From: Streptomyces sp. NRRL WC-3549
GTDB lineage: Bacteria > Actinomycetota > Actinomycetes > Streptomycetales > Streptomycetaceae
Reading direction: 5' to 3'
Assembly: GCF_000721935.1 (NCBI RefSeq)
Contig: NZ_KL585401.1
Coordinates: 115,217 to 125,879, forward strand
DNA: 10,663 nt
Position numbers and translations under genes: made by a program. This document shows, in pieces, positions 1 through 6,168 of the stretch. Under the pieces are notes generated by a model. It saw only the letters and a program-made list of their open reading frames with translations. It did no database searches and had not been told where the DNA came from. Numbering within the stretch: position 1 is the stretch's first letter; every line of letters starts with the position of its first letter.

Positions 1-543
1 GGGCCGCTCGGGCGCCAGCCGCGCGTACACCGCCTCGCAGGCGTCGAGGGCCTCGGCCGGCGGCACGCGCCGCAGCCGGACCCCGTCCGTACCCGGCGGC
101 AGGGCGAGCCGCACCTGCGAGGTGTCGATCCGCAGCTTGGTCTCCTGGGTGGCCGCGCCGTAGCCGAACCGCCCGTAGATGGCCGGTTCCGAAGCCGTCA
201 GCACGGCGATCGGCTCGCCCCAGGAGCGGACGTCCTCCAGCTGACGCCGCATCATCGAGGTCAGCAGACCCTGCCTGCGGTGCGTGGCGGCGACGCTCAC
301 CATCGTCACCCCGGCCGCCGGCACCGCGGCGCCGCCCGGCACGGTCACCCGGAACGGGTACGCCCCCGCCGTGCCCACGCACTCCGCGCCGTCCCAATGA
401 CCGAGCGAACGGTCCGGCCTGGTCAGCACGGTGAGCATCTCGCGGAACTCCGGCGTCAGCGGGACCCCTCCGAACGCCAGCTCCACGCAGCTCAGCCAGG
501 CGTCCCAGTCGGCCTCGGACGAAATCCGCAATTGTGTGTCCAT
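1..543 (-). CDS. Eis-family GNAT N-acetyltransferase (partial, C-terminal part beyond left edge)
   Basis: The reverse strand is open from an ATG at 541-543 to the window edge, giving 181 residues with no stop. It matches the N-terminal GNAT domain of Eis-type acetyltransferases, which use acetyl-CoA to acetylate amines; mycobacterial Eis modifies aminoglycosides and other amines. The acetyl-CoA-binding stretch is near residues 84-98 (VAATHRRQGLLTSMM). The Eis hallmark AIYGRFGYGAAT is at about 121-132, and its tyrosine probably corresponds to the Eis catalytic tyrosine. Family members are about 400 residues with a second GNAT-like and a sterol-carrier-like domain, so roughly half the gene is missing here. 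A short AAGG lies just upstream of the ATG, closer than ideal. It is divergent from the phosphatase gene. The family assignment is firm; the substrate cannot be told and antibiotic modification should not be assumed. Confidence 0.88.
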   Translation of the reverse strand, partial: MDTQLRISSEADWDAWLSCVELAFGGVPLTPEFREMLTVLTRPDRSLGHWDGAECVGTAGAYPFRVTVPGGAAVPAAGVTMVSVAATHRRQGLLTSMMRRQLEDVRSWGEPIAVLTASEPAIYGRFGYGAATQETKLRIDTSQVRLALPPGTDGVRLRRVPPAEALDACEAVYARLAPERP

Positions 544-629
544 AAGCCTTGCTTACCAGGGGCGCTTCGCGGGGTCGACACCGGTTCGGGCCTATTGTCA
601 CGGGGTCCCCCTGCACCGGAGGCCGCCGG
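544..629. promoter_or_regulatory. divergent promoter region between acetyltransferase and phosphatase genes
   Basis: These 86 bases separate two divergent starts and must hold the 5' signals of both genes. For the plus strand, TATTGT at 593-598 fits a -10 hexamer, but no good -35 is visible 16-18 bases upstream. GGAGG at 618-622 lies 7 bases before the ATG at 630 and decides the phosphatase start. For the minus strand I see only AAGG close to the start. The hexamer call is tentative. Confidence 0.4.
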
Positions 630-1793
630 ATGGATAGGGTCCCGACAATGGCCCGTCGCGGAGGAGTAGACACGCATACGGCCCGGTGGCGGAAATCGGC
701 GCACCGGGCCCGCATCGCGCTGCGCCGGTCCGGGGTCGACTACTTCCGCGGTGACGGCGCCGACTGGATAGCCCTGGCCGGCCTGCTGCTCCTCGTCCCG
801 GCCATCACCTGCGCCACCCTGCTCGACCCGGTGTGGTTCTCGCCGGCCCTGCTGGCGCTGCCGGTCATCGTCGGCGGCCTGCTGCTGCGGCCGGCCCGCC
901 TGCTGGGCCTCTACGCCGCCGCGGCCACCGCGCTGATCGTGGAGTCGGTCCGGCTCGGCCCCTATCTGAGGGAACCGGCCGCGGTCACCCCGGGGACGGT
1001 CCTGACGATCGCCGCCTGCGGCTTCTTCGGGCTGGTCCTGGCCCAGTTCAGAGCCAGGGTCGGGGTCCCGTGGCGGCGCGGCGGCACCATGCTCTTCGAC
1101 CTGCGCGAACGCATCCGGGTCCAGAGCGCCCTGCCGCGGCTGCCGCAGGGCTGGCACCGTGAGATGGCGCTGCGGCCGGCCGGCGGCCAGTCCTTCTCGG
1201 GCGACTTCGTCGTCGCGGCCCGCACCAACGGCGGCCGCACGCTGGAAGTCGTGCTCACCGACGTCTCCGGCAAGGGGATGGACGCCGCCTCCCGCGCCCT
1301 GCTGCTGTCCGGAGCCTTCGGCGGCCTCCTGGGATCGCTCCCACCGCACGGCTTCCTGCCCGCGGCCAACGGCTACCTGCTGCGCCAGGACTGGGACGAG
1401 GGGTTCGCCACCTCCATCCACCTCGTCCTGGACCTCGACTCGGGCGACTACGAACTGCTCTCGGCCGGCCATCCCCCCGCGCTGCAACTGCACGCGGGCA
1501 GCGGCCGGTGGGAGGAGAAGGCGGCCGAGGGCCCGCTCCTCGGGGTGTACGACGGCGCGGAGTTCGACGCGGTCAAGGGCTCGCTGGCCCCCAGTGACGT
1601 CCTGATGCTGTTCACGGACGGCCTGGTGGAGACCTCCGAACAGGACCTGTCCGAAGGCATCGACCGGCTGACGGGCGAGGCCGACCGGTACGTCGCCACC
1701 GGCTTCGAGGGCGCCGCCTGGCACCTCATCGAGGCCTGCGCCAAGGACGTCAACGACGACCGCGCGCTGCTGCTGCTGTCCCGCCGCGCCTGA
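630..1793 (+). CDS. membrane-anchored SpoIIE/PP2C-type serine/threonine phosphatase
   Basis: 387 residues. PPM-family phosphatases of this kind dephosphorylate serine or threonine in a metal-dependent reaction, often on anti-sigma-factor antagonists. The N-terminus is basic (to about 40), followed by about four hydrophobic segments (46-65, 70-86, 90-107, 121-140), so the catalytic part should be cytoplasmic and membrane-tethered. The SpoIIE domain covers about 170-387 with its acidic metal ligands: SGD at 190-192, DVSGKGMD at 211-218, SAGHPP, FTDG with D330, and NDD at 375-377. All key aspartates are present, so it looks active. There is no PAS, GAF or RsbW-like kinase domain. An in-frame TTG at 549 would extend it, but ATG 630 has a good GGAGG and fits the basic leader better. 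No anti-sigma or antagonist gene lies beside it, so its partner is unknown. Confidence 0.88.
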   Translation: MDRVPTMARRGGVDTHTARWRKSAHRARIALRRSGVDYFRGDGADWIALAGLLLLVPAITCATLLDPVWFSPALLALPVIVGGLLLRPARLLGLYAAAATALIVESVRLGPYLREPAAVTPGTVLTIAACGFFGLVLAQFRARVGVPWRRGGTMLFDLRERIRVQSALPRLPQGWHREMALRPAGGQSFSGDFVVAARTNGGRTLEVVLTDVSGKGMDAASRALLLSGAFGGLLGSLPPHGFLPAANGYLLRQDWDEGFATSIHLVLDLDSGDYELLSAGHPPALQLHAGSGRWEEKAAEGPLLGVYDGAEFDAVKGSLAPSDVLMLFTDGLVETSEQDLSEGIDRLTGEADRYVATGFEGAAWHLIEACAKDVNDDRALLLLSRRA

Positions 1794-1884
1794 TACAGGC
1801 CCTGCGCCGGGTTCCGCCCCCCACCGAAGCCCACCTACGCCTGAAACGGGGCAAAGGGGCCTTACGTCAACTCCCTGCCCACTT

Positions 1885-1934
1885 CCCACTCGAAAGTGGG
1901 CACCCGGGTGCGGGCGGGGGGCACCGCACCCGGG
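1885..1934. terminator. two adjacent hairpins, bidirectional terminator between convergent genes
   Basis: Hairpin one is CCCACT (1885-1890), tetraloop CGAA, AGTGGG (1895-1900). Hairpin two is a perfect 11-bp stem, 1903-1913 with 1924-1934 (CCCGGGTGCGG against CCGCACCCGGG), with a 10-base loop. They lie between the stop of the phosphatase gene (plus) and that of the antiporter gene (minus). There is no T-run on either side, as is usual in Streptomyces. The rest of the short gap holds nothing else I recognise. Confidence 0.8.
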
Positions 1935-1941
1935 ACACCCC

Positions 1942-3171
1942 TCAGGCCGGCACGGGCGCTTTCTCTTCCTCCCGTTCTTCCGCACGTCCTCCGGGCAGCA
2001 GGCGGGCGAGCCAGTGGGAGCGCCCGGCCGCGAGGGGGGAGAGGACGGCGAGCACGAGCACGTAACCGGCGATGAACGGGGAGAGCCGTTCGTCCAGTCC
2101 GGCTCCGGCCGCCATGGTGGCCAGGATGAGCGCGAACTCCCCGCGGGCCATGAGTGTGGTGGAGATGTTCGACGCGGCCAGCGCGCCGAAGCCGTACACC
2201 CGCGCGGAGAAGATGCCGGAGAGCACGTTCATCGCCACCGTCAGGACGACGGCGGCCAGGACCGGCCACATCACGCTCGGCAGGTCGCCCGGGTCGATGG
2301 ACAGTCCGAACGCGAAGAAGAAGATCGCGCCGAAGGCGTCCCGCAGCGGGTGGACCAGCTTCATGATGCGGGCCCCGGAGGTCGTGCTGCCGAGCATCAG
2401 ACCCACCATGAAGGCGCCGATCGCGTCCGCGACCCCGAACCAGTCGGAGACGCCGGCGACGAAGACCGCGGCACCGAGGAAGGAGATGACCAGGAGCTCG
2501 TCGTCCCGGGTGCTGATCAGCTTGCTGATGACCTTGGTGCCGAACCGGGCGACCAGGGCCAGCAGGATCAGGAAGCCGAACGCTTTGCCGCCGTCCCGCA
2601 GGGCCGCGGCGAGGCCGTCGGAGTGGGACAGGATCGGCTGCAGGGCGGCGAGGTACAGGGCCAGGAAGATGTCGTCGACCACGATGATGCCGAGGATCGG
2701 CTTGGTCTCCGGGCTCCCGAGGCGTTTCAGGTCGACCAGGATCTTGGTGACGATGGCCGAGGAGGAGATGCCGAGGATACCGGCCATGACCAGCGCCTCG
2801 GCTGTTCCCCAGCCCAGCAGGAAGCCGAAGCCGAGTCCGGCGCCGACGTTGAGGACGAGGTAGACGGTGCCCGCGAGCACCATCTTGCGGCCGCCTGCTT
2901 TGAGGTCGTCGAGATGGAACTCCAGCCCCAGGTAGAAGAGCAGCAGGACCAGTCCGAGCGCGGAGAGCATCTCCAGCTCGTGGGGGTCGTCGACGATGGC
3001 GACCCCGGGGGTGTGCGGGCCGAGCAGGATCCCGGCCAGGATGAACAGGGGAATGGTCGGCAGTCCGATACGGCCGCCGACGCGGGCGAGGACGGCGGCG
3101 GCCAGGAAGGCGCCTCCCATGGCGATGAGCGTGTCTGCGTGTCCGATGAGCCTGATCCTTCGTTCAGTCAA
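1942..3171 (-). CDS. CPA2-family cation:proton antiporter (KefB/KhtU-like membrane subunit)
   Basis: 409 residues with about 11-12 hydrophobic segments from residue 11 to about 385, then a charged tail rich in Glu/Arg. It should exchange K+ or Na+ for protons across the cell membrane. Family marks are the first-helix segment ending LAGILLGPHTPG, a serine-rich SSSAIVTKIL near 136-145, VVDDIF with the Asp pair D166-D167 in the ion-binding helix, and the conserved MARGEFALIL near 341-350. The double Asp resembles NapA/GerN-type members rather than the Gln-Asp of KefC. The start is TTG at 3169-3171: the next ATG (3118-3120) would remove half of helix 1, which by alignment with KefC-type proteins begins near residue 11. 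I see no clear Shine-Dalgarno for the TTG. No C-terminal TrkA-N or TrkA-C domain is fused, and no separate regulatory subunit gene is in the window. Confidence 0.9.
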   Translation of the reverse strand: MTERRIRLIGHADTLIAMGGAFLAAAVLARVGGRIGLPTIPLFILAGILLGPHTPGVAIVDDPHELEMLSALGLVLLLFYLGLEFHLDDLKAGGRKMVLAGTVYLVLNVGAGLGFGFLLGWGTAEALVMAGILGISSSAIVTKILVDLKRLGSPETKPILGIIVVDDIFLALYLAALQPILSHSDGLAAALRDGGKAFGFLILLALVARFGTKVISKLISTRDDELLVISFLGAAVFVAGVSDWFGVADAIGAFMVGLMLGSTTSGARIMKLVHPLRDAFGAIFFFAFGLSIDPGDLPSVMWPVLAAVVLTVAMNVLSGIFSARVYGFGALAASNISTTLMARGEFALILATMAAGAGLDERLSPFIAGYVLVLAVLSPLAAGRSHWLARLLPGGRAEEREEEKAPVPA

Positions 3172-3212
3172 GAGCGCGTCAAGGAATCGTCAGTAATTAG
3201 TTTACCGAACGA
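3172..3212. promoter_or_regulatory. AT-rich upstream region of antiporter gene with GTAA-N5-TTAC dyad
   Basis: This short stretch is clearly AT-richer than its surroundings and lies directly before the antiporter start. Around 3192-3204 there is an imperfect dyad, GTAA-N5-TTAC. On the minus strand TTGACG (3182-3177) resembles a -35 hexamer, but the matching -10 would fall inside the antiporter reading frame, so the transcription start stays unresolved. The dyad could be a regulator site; no regulator gene is adjacent. Confidence 0.35.
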
Positions 3213-3605
3213 TTGACGAGGCAACTCTGCACCCTTCGAAGTCTTGAGGCGAGGGGGCGGATCGTCGGTGCCTGGCCGCGCGAATCCGTCGAGGACGACG
3301 CGCTCTCACGGCGGTGGCTCGACGTGGCGCGCCGCCGCCGGAGCGGATCAGGGAAATGGTCCTCGCCGTCACCGAGCGGGACGACGAGGACCTTCGCGCC
3401 CCGCACCGGGCGGATTCTCGCCACCCCGGGCGCGTCGTCGAGCGGGGAGGCGGACCTGGCGCACCATGCGGATCCGGCCCGGCTCGCGGTGCCGGAACCG
3501 GCGGTCCGTACCCGGCTGAGGGCGAAGTATGCGCAGGTGCGCGGGGTGTTGGGGCTGCCGGGGGCGAAATGGCCCCAGGGCATCGGAATTCGGCCAACCC
3601 GGTGA
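3213..3605 (+). pseudogene. probable decayed coding sequence with frameshifts, function not recognised
   Basis: This stretch has Streptomyces-like codon periodicity that changes frame. About 3270-3335 reads well in the frame ending GRIVGAWPRESVEDD and RRWLDVA. About 3335-3395 reads well only in another plus frame (PPERIREMVLAVTERDDEDL). From about 3396 to the TGA at 3603-3605 the first frame is good again (DPARLAVPEPAVRTRLRAKYAQVRGVLGL). That pattern fits a gene broken by two compensating indels, or a short remnant. I do not recognise the family: the tail faintly recalls the ends of flavin/F420-binding oxidoreductases, too weak to use. An intact 130-residue frame starting at TTG 3213 exists, but its middle third has poor codon use and no ribosome-binding site is visible. 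An ordinary non-coding spacer is the alternative. Confidence 0.3.
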
Positions 3606-3632
3606 GGCGCCGGAGTGGGGCGGCTGGCGCGA

Positions 3633-3676
3633 GGGGGGCGACCGGAGTGATCCGGACGCCCTGCCCGGCGCCCCCC
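3633..3676 (-). terminator. hairpin terminator downstream of the acyltransferase gene
   Basis: GGGGGGCG (3633-3640) pairs with CGCCCCCC (3669-3676). Inside it a second small hairpin CCGGA-GTGA-TCCGG occupies 3642-3655. The structure begins immediately after the minus-strand stop at 3678-3680, which is the expected place for an intrinsic terminator of that gene. There is no U-tract. Confidence 0.6.
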
Positions 3677-3677
3677 G

Positions 3678-4847
3678 CTAGCGGTCGGCGGGCTCCTTGC
3701 GGAACAGCCGGTCGAGGTTCGGCTCGGTGGCGAAACGCAGCGCGCGGCGGACCCGCGGGGTGCACAGCAGGGTCACCGCGGCCGCCGCGGTGAGGGTGAC
3801 GACCACCAGACCGACCGGATCCGAGAGCCACGTGTAGCGGTCGAACAGCCCGGCGTACCCCGCGCCCTTCACCAGGAAGCCGTGCAGCAGGTACCCGCAG
3901 ATCGTCCCGGCGCCCAGCGCGGTGAACCACATCCGGCGGCGCGGGGTGAGCGCCAGGAACCCGGTCGTGAGGACCAGGGCGCACACGAACATCACCAGGT
4001 AGATCACGACGCCCGACCACCAGGGCGCTTCCAGCTCCTGGGCGCTGCTGCTGTTGTAGAACCAGCCGAGCTGCATGCGCGGGGCGAGCCAGTAGGCGAA
4101 GAGCACGGCGCCCACGAACATCGGCACGGACAGCATCCGCACCTCACGGCGCCTGATCAGCTCGAAGTGCTTCGGCTTCATGACGAGGCCGAGGACGAAG
4201 AACGGCAGGAACCGCAGGACGCGCTGCAGGTCCAGGTCGTCGCCGATCCCCGGGGTCACCATGGCGAGCAGGCCGATGGCCAGGGCGATCGGCAGCGGGT
4301 GGCGCAGGGAACGCCACAGCGGGGTGGTGACCCGCCAGATGAAGAGGGCGACCAGGAACCACGTGAGGTACAGCGGGTCGAGCAGGCTGACGGGGGTGTC
4401 GCCGAAGCCGCCGGCGTACCGCCTGAACAGCGAGTACGCCGTCTCGAACAGGATGTAGGGCACCACGACGGTGCTCACGAGCCGCTTCACCTTGACCGGG
4501 GTCATCTCGAACGAACGTGAGAAGTAACCGGAGATGAGGATGAAGGCGGGCATGTGGAACGCGTAGACGACCATGTACAGCGCCCGCGTGGCGCGGCTGC
4601 CGTCCATCACCGGCTCCCAGGAGTGGGCCACGGCGACGAGCACGATCGCGAGGTACTTCACATTGTCGAACCAGGCGTCGCGTTGCTTGGCCGCTGTCGG
4701 CGCCGGTGCCGGCACCGGCACCGGCACCTCGGCGCGGACCGGTGCCGTGATCGTGCCGTCGGCCGAGGGCTGGGGGGATCTGGGCTCCGGCTCCCGGGTT
4801 TCCGGCGGGACGGTGGCCCTCTGAAATGCGCTCGGAGCACTGAACAT
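3678..4847 (-). CDS. acyltransferase-3 family membrane acetyltransferase (COG3594, fucose 4-O-acetylase-like)
   Basis: 389 residues. Residues 1-55 form a cytoplasmic, Pro/Ala-rich low-complexity tail with a VPVPVPAPAP run (41-50). From 57 on it follows the COG3594/NolL-type pattern: DNVKYLAIVLVAVAHSWEP, whose H75 is probably the essential His, then FHMPAFILISGYF (98-109), several further membrane helices (about ten in all), and YLLHGF (319-324) near the C-terminus. Such proteins move acyl groups, usually acetyl, onto sugars or lipids at the cell envelope. The ATG at 4845-4847 is preceded by AAGGTG at 7-12 bases, a good ribosome-binding site, so the start is well supported. It stands alone on its strand, with no neighbouring glycosyltransferase to suggest the acceptor. 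The acceptor is unknown; a membrane acyltransferase is near certain. Confidence 0.87.
   Translation of the reverse strand: MFSAPSAFQRATVPPETREPEPRSPQPSADGTITAPVRAEVPVPVPAPAPTAAKQRDAWFDNVKYLAIVLVAVAHSWEPVMDGSRATRALYMVVYAFHMPAFILISGYFSRSFEMTPVKVKRLVSTVVVPYILFETAYSLFRRYAGGFGDTPVSLLDPLYLTWFLVALFIWRVTTPLWRSLRHPLPIALAIGLLAMVTPGIGDDLDLQRVLRFLPFFVLGLVMKPKHFELIRRREVRMLSVPMFVGAVLFAYWLAPRMQLGWFYNSSSAQELEAPWWSGVVIYLVMFVCALVLTTGFLALTPRRRMWFTALGAGTICGYLLHGFLVKGAGYAGLFDRYTWLSDPVGLVVVTLTAAAAVTLLCTPRVRRALRFATEPNLDRLFRKEPADR
4709..4728. repeat. tandem CCGGCA hexamer repeat inside the acyltransferase gene
   Basis: Three perfect copies of CCGGCA (4709-4714, 4715-4720, 4721-4726) plus a partial fourth. On the minus strand they encode the Val-Pro/Ala-Pro run of the cytoplasmic tail. 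The unit is six bases, so copy-number change would keep the frame and only alter linker length. Confidence 0.75.
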
Positions 4848-4848
4848 T

Positions 4849-4967
4849 TAAGGCACCTTAGACCCGTCGATCGACAGCGGTAAAACTCCTCGGAGGTATC
4901 GCGTGTTCCCGCCCGGTCGGAAATGAAACCAACGCGCCGTGGTCGCTATCAGGTGATTGGTCCACCT
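4849..4967 (-). promoter_or_regulatory. acyltransferase upstream region with inverted repeats
   Basis: TAAGGCACCTTA (4849-4860) is a dyad, TAAGG-N2-CCTTA, overlapping the ribosome-binding site of the minus-strand acyltransferase gene. A second dyad AGGTG-N7-CACCT lies at 4951-4967, and the word CACCTTA is shared by both places (4854-4860 and 4963-4969). Repeats at the ribosome-binding site and about 110 bases upstream suggest a protein-binding or RNA-level control, but no known regulator consensus is matched convincingly. Confidence 0.35.
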
Positions 4968-5382
4968 TAAACAGGGCATACCGCCTTGTAGTTGACCAGG
5001 ATCGCGCGGAGAGAATTACCCCGCATCGCTTTATGGCGAGCCCCTGACAAGCTGCTGAAGAATCCCTGTGAACGAACTGTGGGGATATGGAAACGATCGC
5101 ATCGATCGATATTCGACTCTCTTCGTACACAGCGAATGCACAGGAATGTCGACGACCGGTGGCACACCCGCGGTGTGCCTCCGTGGCGAGCCCCCGTGCC
5201 CCGGTCCTGCGCCGGTGCGCACCCCGGCGCACGCGGGCGCAAGGATGGCTCGTTCCGACCAGTCCGGGGCGTCACCCCGCAGCGGGCCGACGGGAGTTGG
5301 TGGCACGATGGGCGCGACGGGGGTGTGCTCGGCCGCACGCCGCCCGGCCGGCAAGGCGGACCGACCGAGGGTGTGATCAGTC
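4861..5382. other. 522-base intergenic region, AT-rich in its left half, no convincing gene
   Basis: The stretch separates the acyltransferase start (minus) from the small membrane protein start (plus). About 4880-5150 is visibly AT-richer than Streptomyces coding sequence, and open frames there lack the strong third-position GC bias, so I call none of them genes. About 5150-5380 returns to high GC but also shows no clean coding frame. It contains the dyads described separately, a GC-rich hairpin at 5161-5179 and a self-complementary GGTGCGCACC near 5213. It most likely holds the two divergent promoters. Confidence 0.55.
5161..5179. terminator. compact GC-rich hairpin, possible terminator
   Basis: GGCACACC (5161-5168), loop CGC, GGTGTGCC (5172-5179) is a perfect 8-bp stem. 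It sits alone in the intergenic region, about 200 bases upstream of the small membrane protein and about 300 upstream of the acyltransferase start. It is not at the end of any gene I can call, so it may be a leader structure or a stop for stray transcription. Confidence 0.35.
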
Positions 5383-5577
5383 GTGGCCATTTCGCTGTCT
5401 GTGGTGCTTCTGCTGGGAATCGTCCTGGTGGTGCTCATCCGCGGTGGCTCGCTCAAGGGCGGCCCGGCGGTCGTCGCCGTGCTCTTCGGCTTCTTCCTGG
5501 CGTCGACGGGCATCGCGCCGTCGATCACCAGATTCATGGACTCGATAGCCGACACCATCAACCAGATCAGCTTCTGA
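5383..5577 (+). CDS. small conserved-looking integral membrane protein (64 aa)
   Basis: 64 residues with two hydrophobic helices, about 3-19 (ending at R20) and 27-45, joined by a short Gly/Lys turn (RGGSLKGG), then an amphipathic tail ending NQISF. No catalytic motif is visible. An in-frame TGA at 5374-5376 leaves GTG 5383 as the first possible start. GAGGG at 5367-5371 is the likely ribosome-binding site, with a somewhat long 11-base spacer. Codon use is typical of the genome, with strong third-position G/C, which supports a real gene. From memory, small proteins of similar layout occur beside Streptomyces conjugative elements, but no transfer gene is near and I would not use that as a function. 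It is followed by a strong terminator and appears monocistronic. Confidence 0.72.
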   Translation: MAISLSVVLLLGIVLVVLIRGGSLKGGPAVVAVLFGFFLASTGIAPSITRFMDSIADTINQISF

Positions 5578-5652
5578 CCCGCGGGGCCCGCGGGGCCCGG
5601 GCCGGACCGCCGTCGAGCTGGCGCGGCGGCGGGTGAGGCGACCCGGAACGCA

Positions 5653-5693
5653 TCAGGGCCGGGTCGGAGGACGAACCTCCGACCCGGCCCTGA
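5653..5693. terminator. perfect 18-bp hairpin terminator between small membrane protein gene and tRNA-Gly
   Basis: The left arm 5653-5670 and right arm 5676-5693 are exact reverse complements around the 5-base loop ACGAA. The structure separates the plus-strand small gene from the 3' end of minus-strand tRNA-Gly (CCA end at 5699), so it can serve both convergent transcripts. Between the small gene and this hairpin lies a short GC-rich spacer with a repeated CGCGGGGCC word and nothing else. Confidence 0.9.
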
Positions 5694-5698
5694 GCCGT

Positions 5699-5772
5699 TG
5701 GAGCGGGCGACGGGAATCGAACCCGCGTAGCTAGTTTGGAAGACTAGGGCTCTACCATTGAGCTACGCCCGC
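5699..5772 (-). tRNA. tRNA-Gly (anticodon TCC)
   Basis: On the minus strand the acceptor 5' arm GCGGGCG (5772-5766) pairs with CGCCCGC (5709-5703). The D region carries AGCTCAATGGTAGAGC. The anticodon arm is CTAGT-CTTCCAA-ACTAG with anticodon TCC (plus-strand GGA at 5738-5740). The T arm contains GGTTCGATTCC. The discriminator base is T at 5702, followed by an encoded CCA (5701-5699). It reads GGA, a rare codon in this GC-rich genome. Confidence 0.96.
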
Positions 5773-5813
5773 AGACACCGCACCGCAGGTCCGGGGACCG
5801 CGGCACGGAAAGC

Positions 5814-5819
5814 ATCGTA
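5814..5819 (-). promoter_or_regulatory. candidate -10 element for tRNA-Gly
   Basis: TACGAT on the minus strand fits the TANNNT form of vegetative Streptomyces promoters and lies 42 bases upstream of the tRNA 5' end, leaving a leader of roughly 35 bases. The -35 position, about 17 bases further upstream, has no good match. The region between the two divergent tRNAs (5773-5928) otherwise holds only GC-rich dyads. Confidence 0.45.
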
Positions 5820-5908
5820 GCGGGTCGGGGCCGGTGCGCGCACACCCGTACCGGCACGGCTCCGGGCGGGCCCTCCGCAAAGCGTCCGACGCACCGCTTG
5901 CGGCCATG

Positions 5909-5914
5909 TACCCT
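5909..5914 (+). promoter_or_regulatory. candidate -10 element for tRNA-Pro
   Basis: TACCCT lies 15 bases before the tRNA-Pro 5' end, which would place the transcription start a few bases upstream of the mature tRNA. CCGACG at 5886-5891, 17 bases upstream, keeps the GAC core of a -35 element but is otherwise weak. Confidence 0.45.
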
Positions 5915-5928
5915 TCGTGTCGCACCGA

Positions 5929-6005
5929 CGGGGTGTGGCGCAGCTTGGTAGCGCGTCCGCTTTGGGAGCGGAAGGTCGTCGGTTCGAATCCGGCCACCCC
6001 GACCA
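5929..6005 (+). tRNA. tRNA-Pro (anticodon TGG)
   Basis: The acceptor 5' arm CGGGGTG (5929-5935) pairs with CACCCCG (5995-6001). The D arm reads GCGCAGCTTGGTAGCGC. The anticodon arm is TCCGC-TTTGGGA-GCGGA with anticodon TGG, and the T arm contains GGTTCGAATCC. The discriminator is A at 6002 and the CCA end (6003-6005) is encoded. A tRNA-Pro immediately upstream of the trigger factor gene is, as I recall, the usual Streptomyces arrangement, which supports chromosomal core context. Confidence 0.96.
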
Positions 6006-6057
6006 CCAGCCAGATCCGCAGCCGGGATCGCGTTGTGGGAGTCATCCCGCTTGCCGT

Positions 6058-6063
6058 TACTAT
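6058..6063 (+). promoter_or_regulatory. candidate -10 element for tig
   Basis: TACTAT in an AT-richer pocket (6050-6072) between tRNA-Pro and tig fits a vegetative -10 element about 105 bases before the GTG start. A TTGTGG lies 19 bases upstream, a little too far for an ideal -35. Read-through from the tRNA promoter is also possible because no clear terminator follows tRNA-Pro. Confidence 0.4.
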
Positions 6064-6168
6064 GCAAATTGCGTGCCCGTGTGTCTGATGTACCGGGCTC
6101 GATCCGCGAAGCCGCCGTTCGGTGGCCCAGCAGAACCCCAAGAAGTCAGCCACCAAGGAGACCGAACC

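Noticed and set aside
492..1985. A 497-codon minus-strand open frame over the phosphatase gene
   Set aside because: It is antisense to the SpoIIE domain gene, is Gly/Arg/Gln-rich with no domain, and overlaps the real acetyltransferase start.
2014..3216. A 400-codon plus-strand open frame over the antiporter gene
   Set aside because: Mirror frame of a clear membrane protein; the translation is Glu/Asp/Gln-rich with no family resemblance.
4848..4861. Iron-regulator (IdeR/DmdR) box at the acyltransferase start
   Set aside because: The TAAGG-CCTTA dyad looks superficially similar but does not fit the 19-base consensus; kept only as an unnamed dyad.
4858..5338. Small open frames on both strands in the gap before the 64-residue protein
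   Set aside because: They lack third-position GC bias and good ribosome-binding sites, and show no protein-like pattern.
5580..5600. CGCGGGGCC repeat after the 64-residue protein as a mobile-element end
   Set aside because: Only two short GC-rich copies, with no target duplication or transposase nearby.
5699..6005. tRNA genes as integration sites of a mobile element
   Set aside because: Both tRNAs are intact, but no integrase and no second copy of a tRNA 3' end is present in the window.
6020..6063. SigR-type promoter (GGGAAT-N18-GTT) upstream of tig
   Set aside because: GGGAT and CGTT words occur, but their spacing (about 26 or 12 bases) does not fit.
5917..6168. N-terminal extension of trigger factor by 84 codons
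   Set aside because: It would translate through tRNA-Pro, and the GTG at 6169 has an ideal AAGGAG and the conserved N-terminus.
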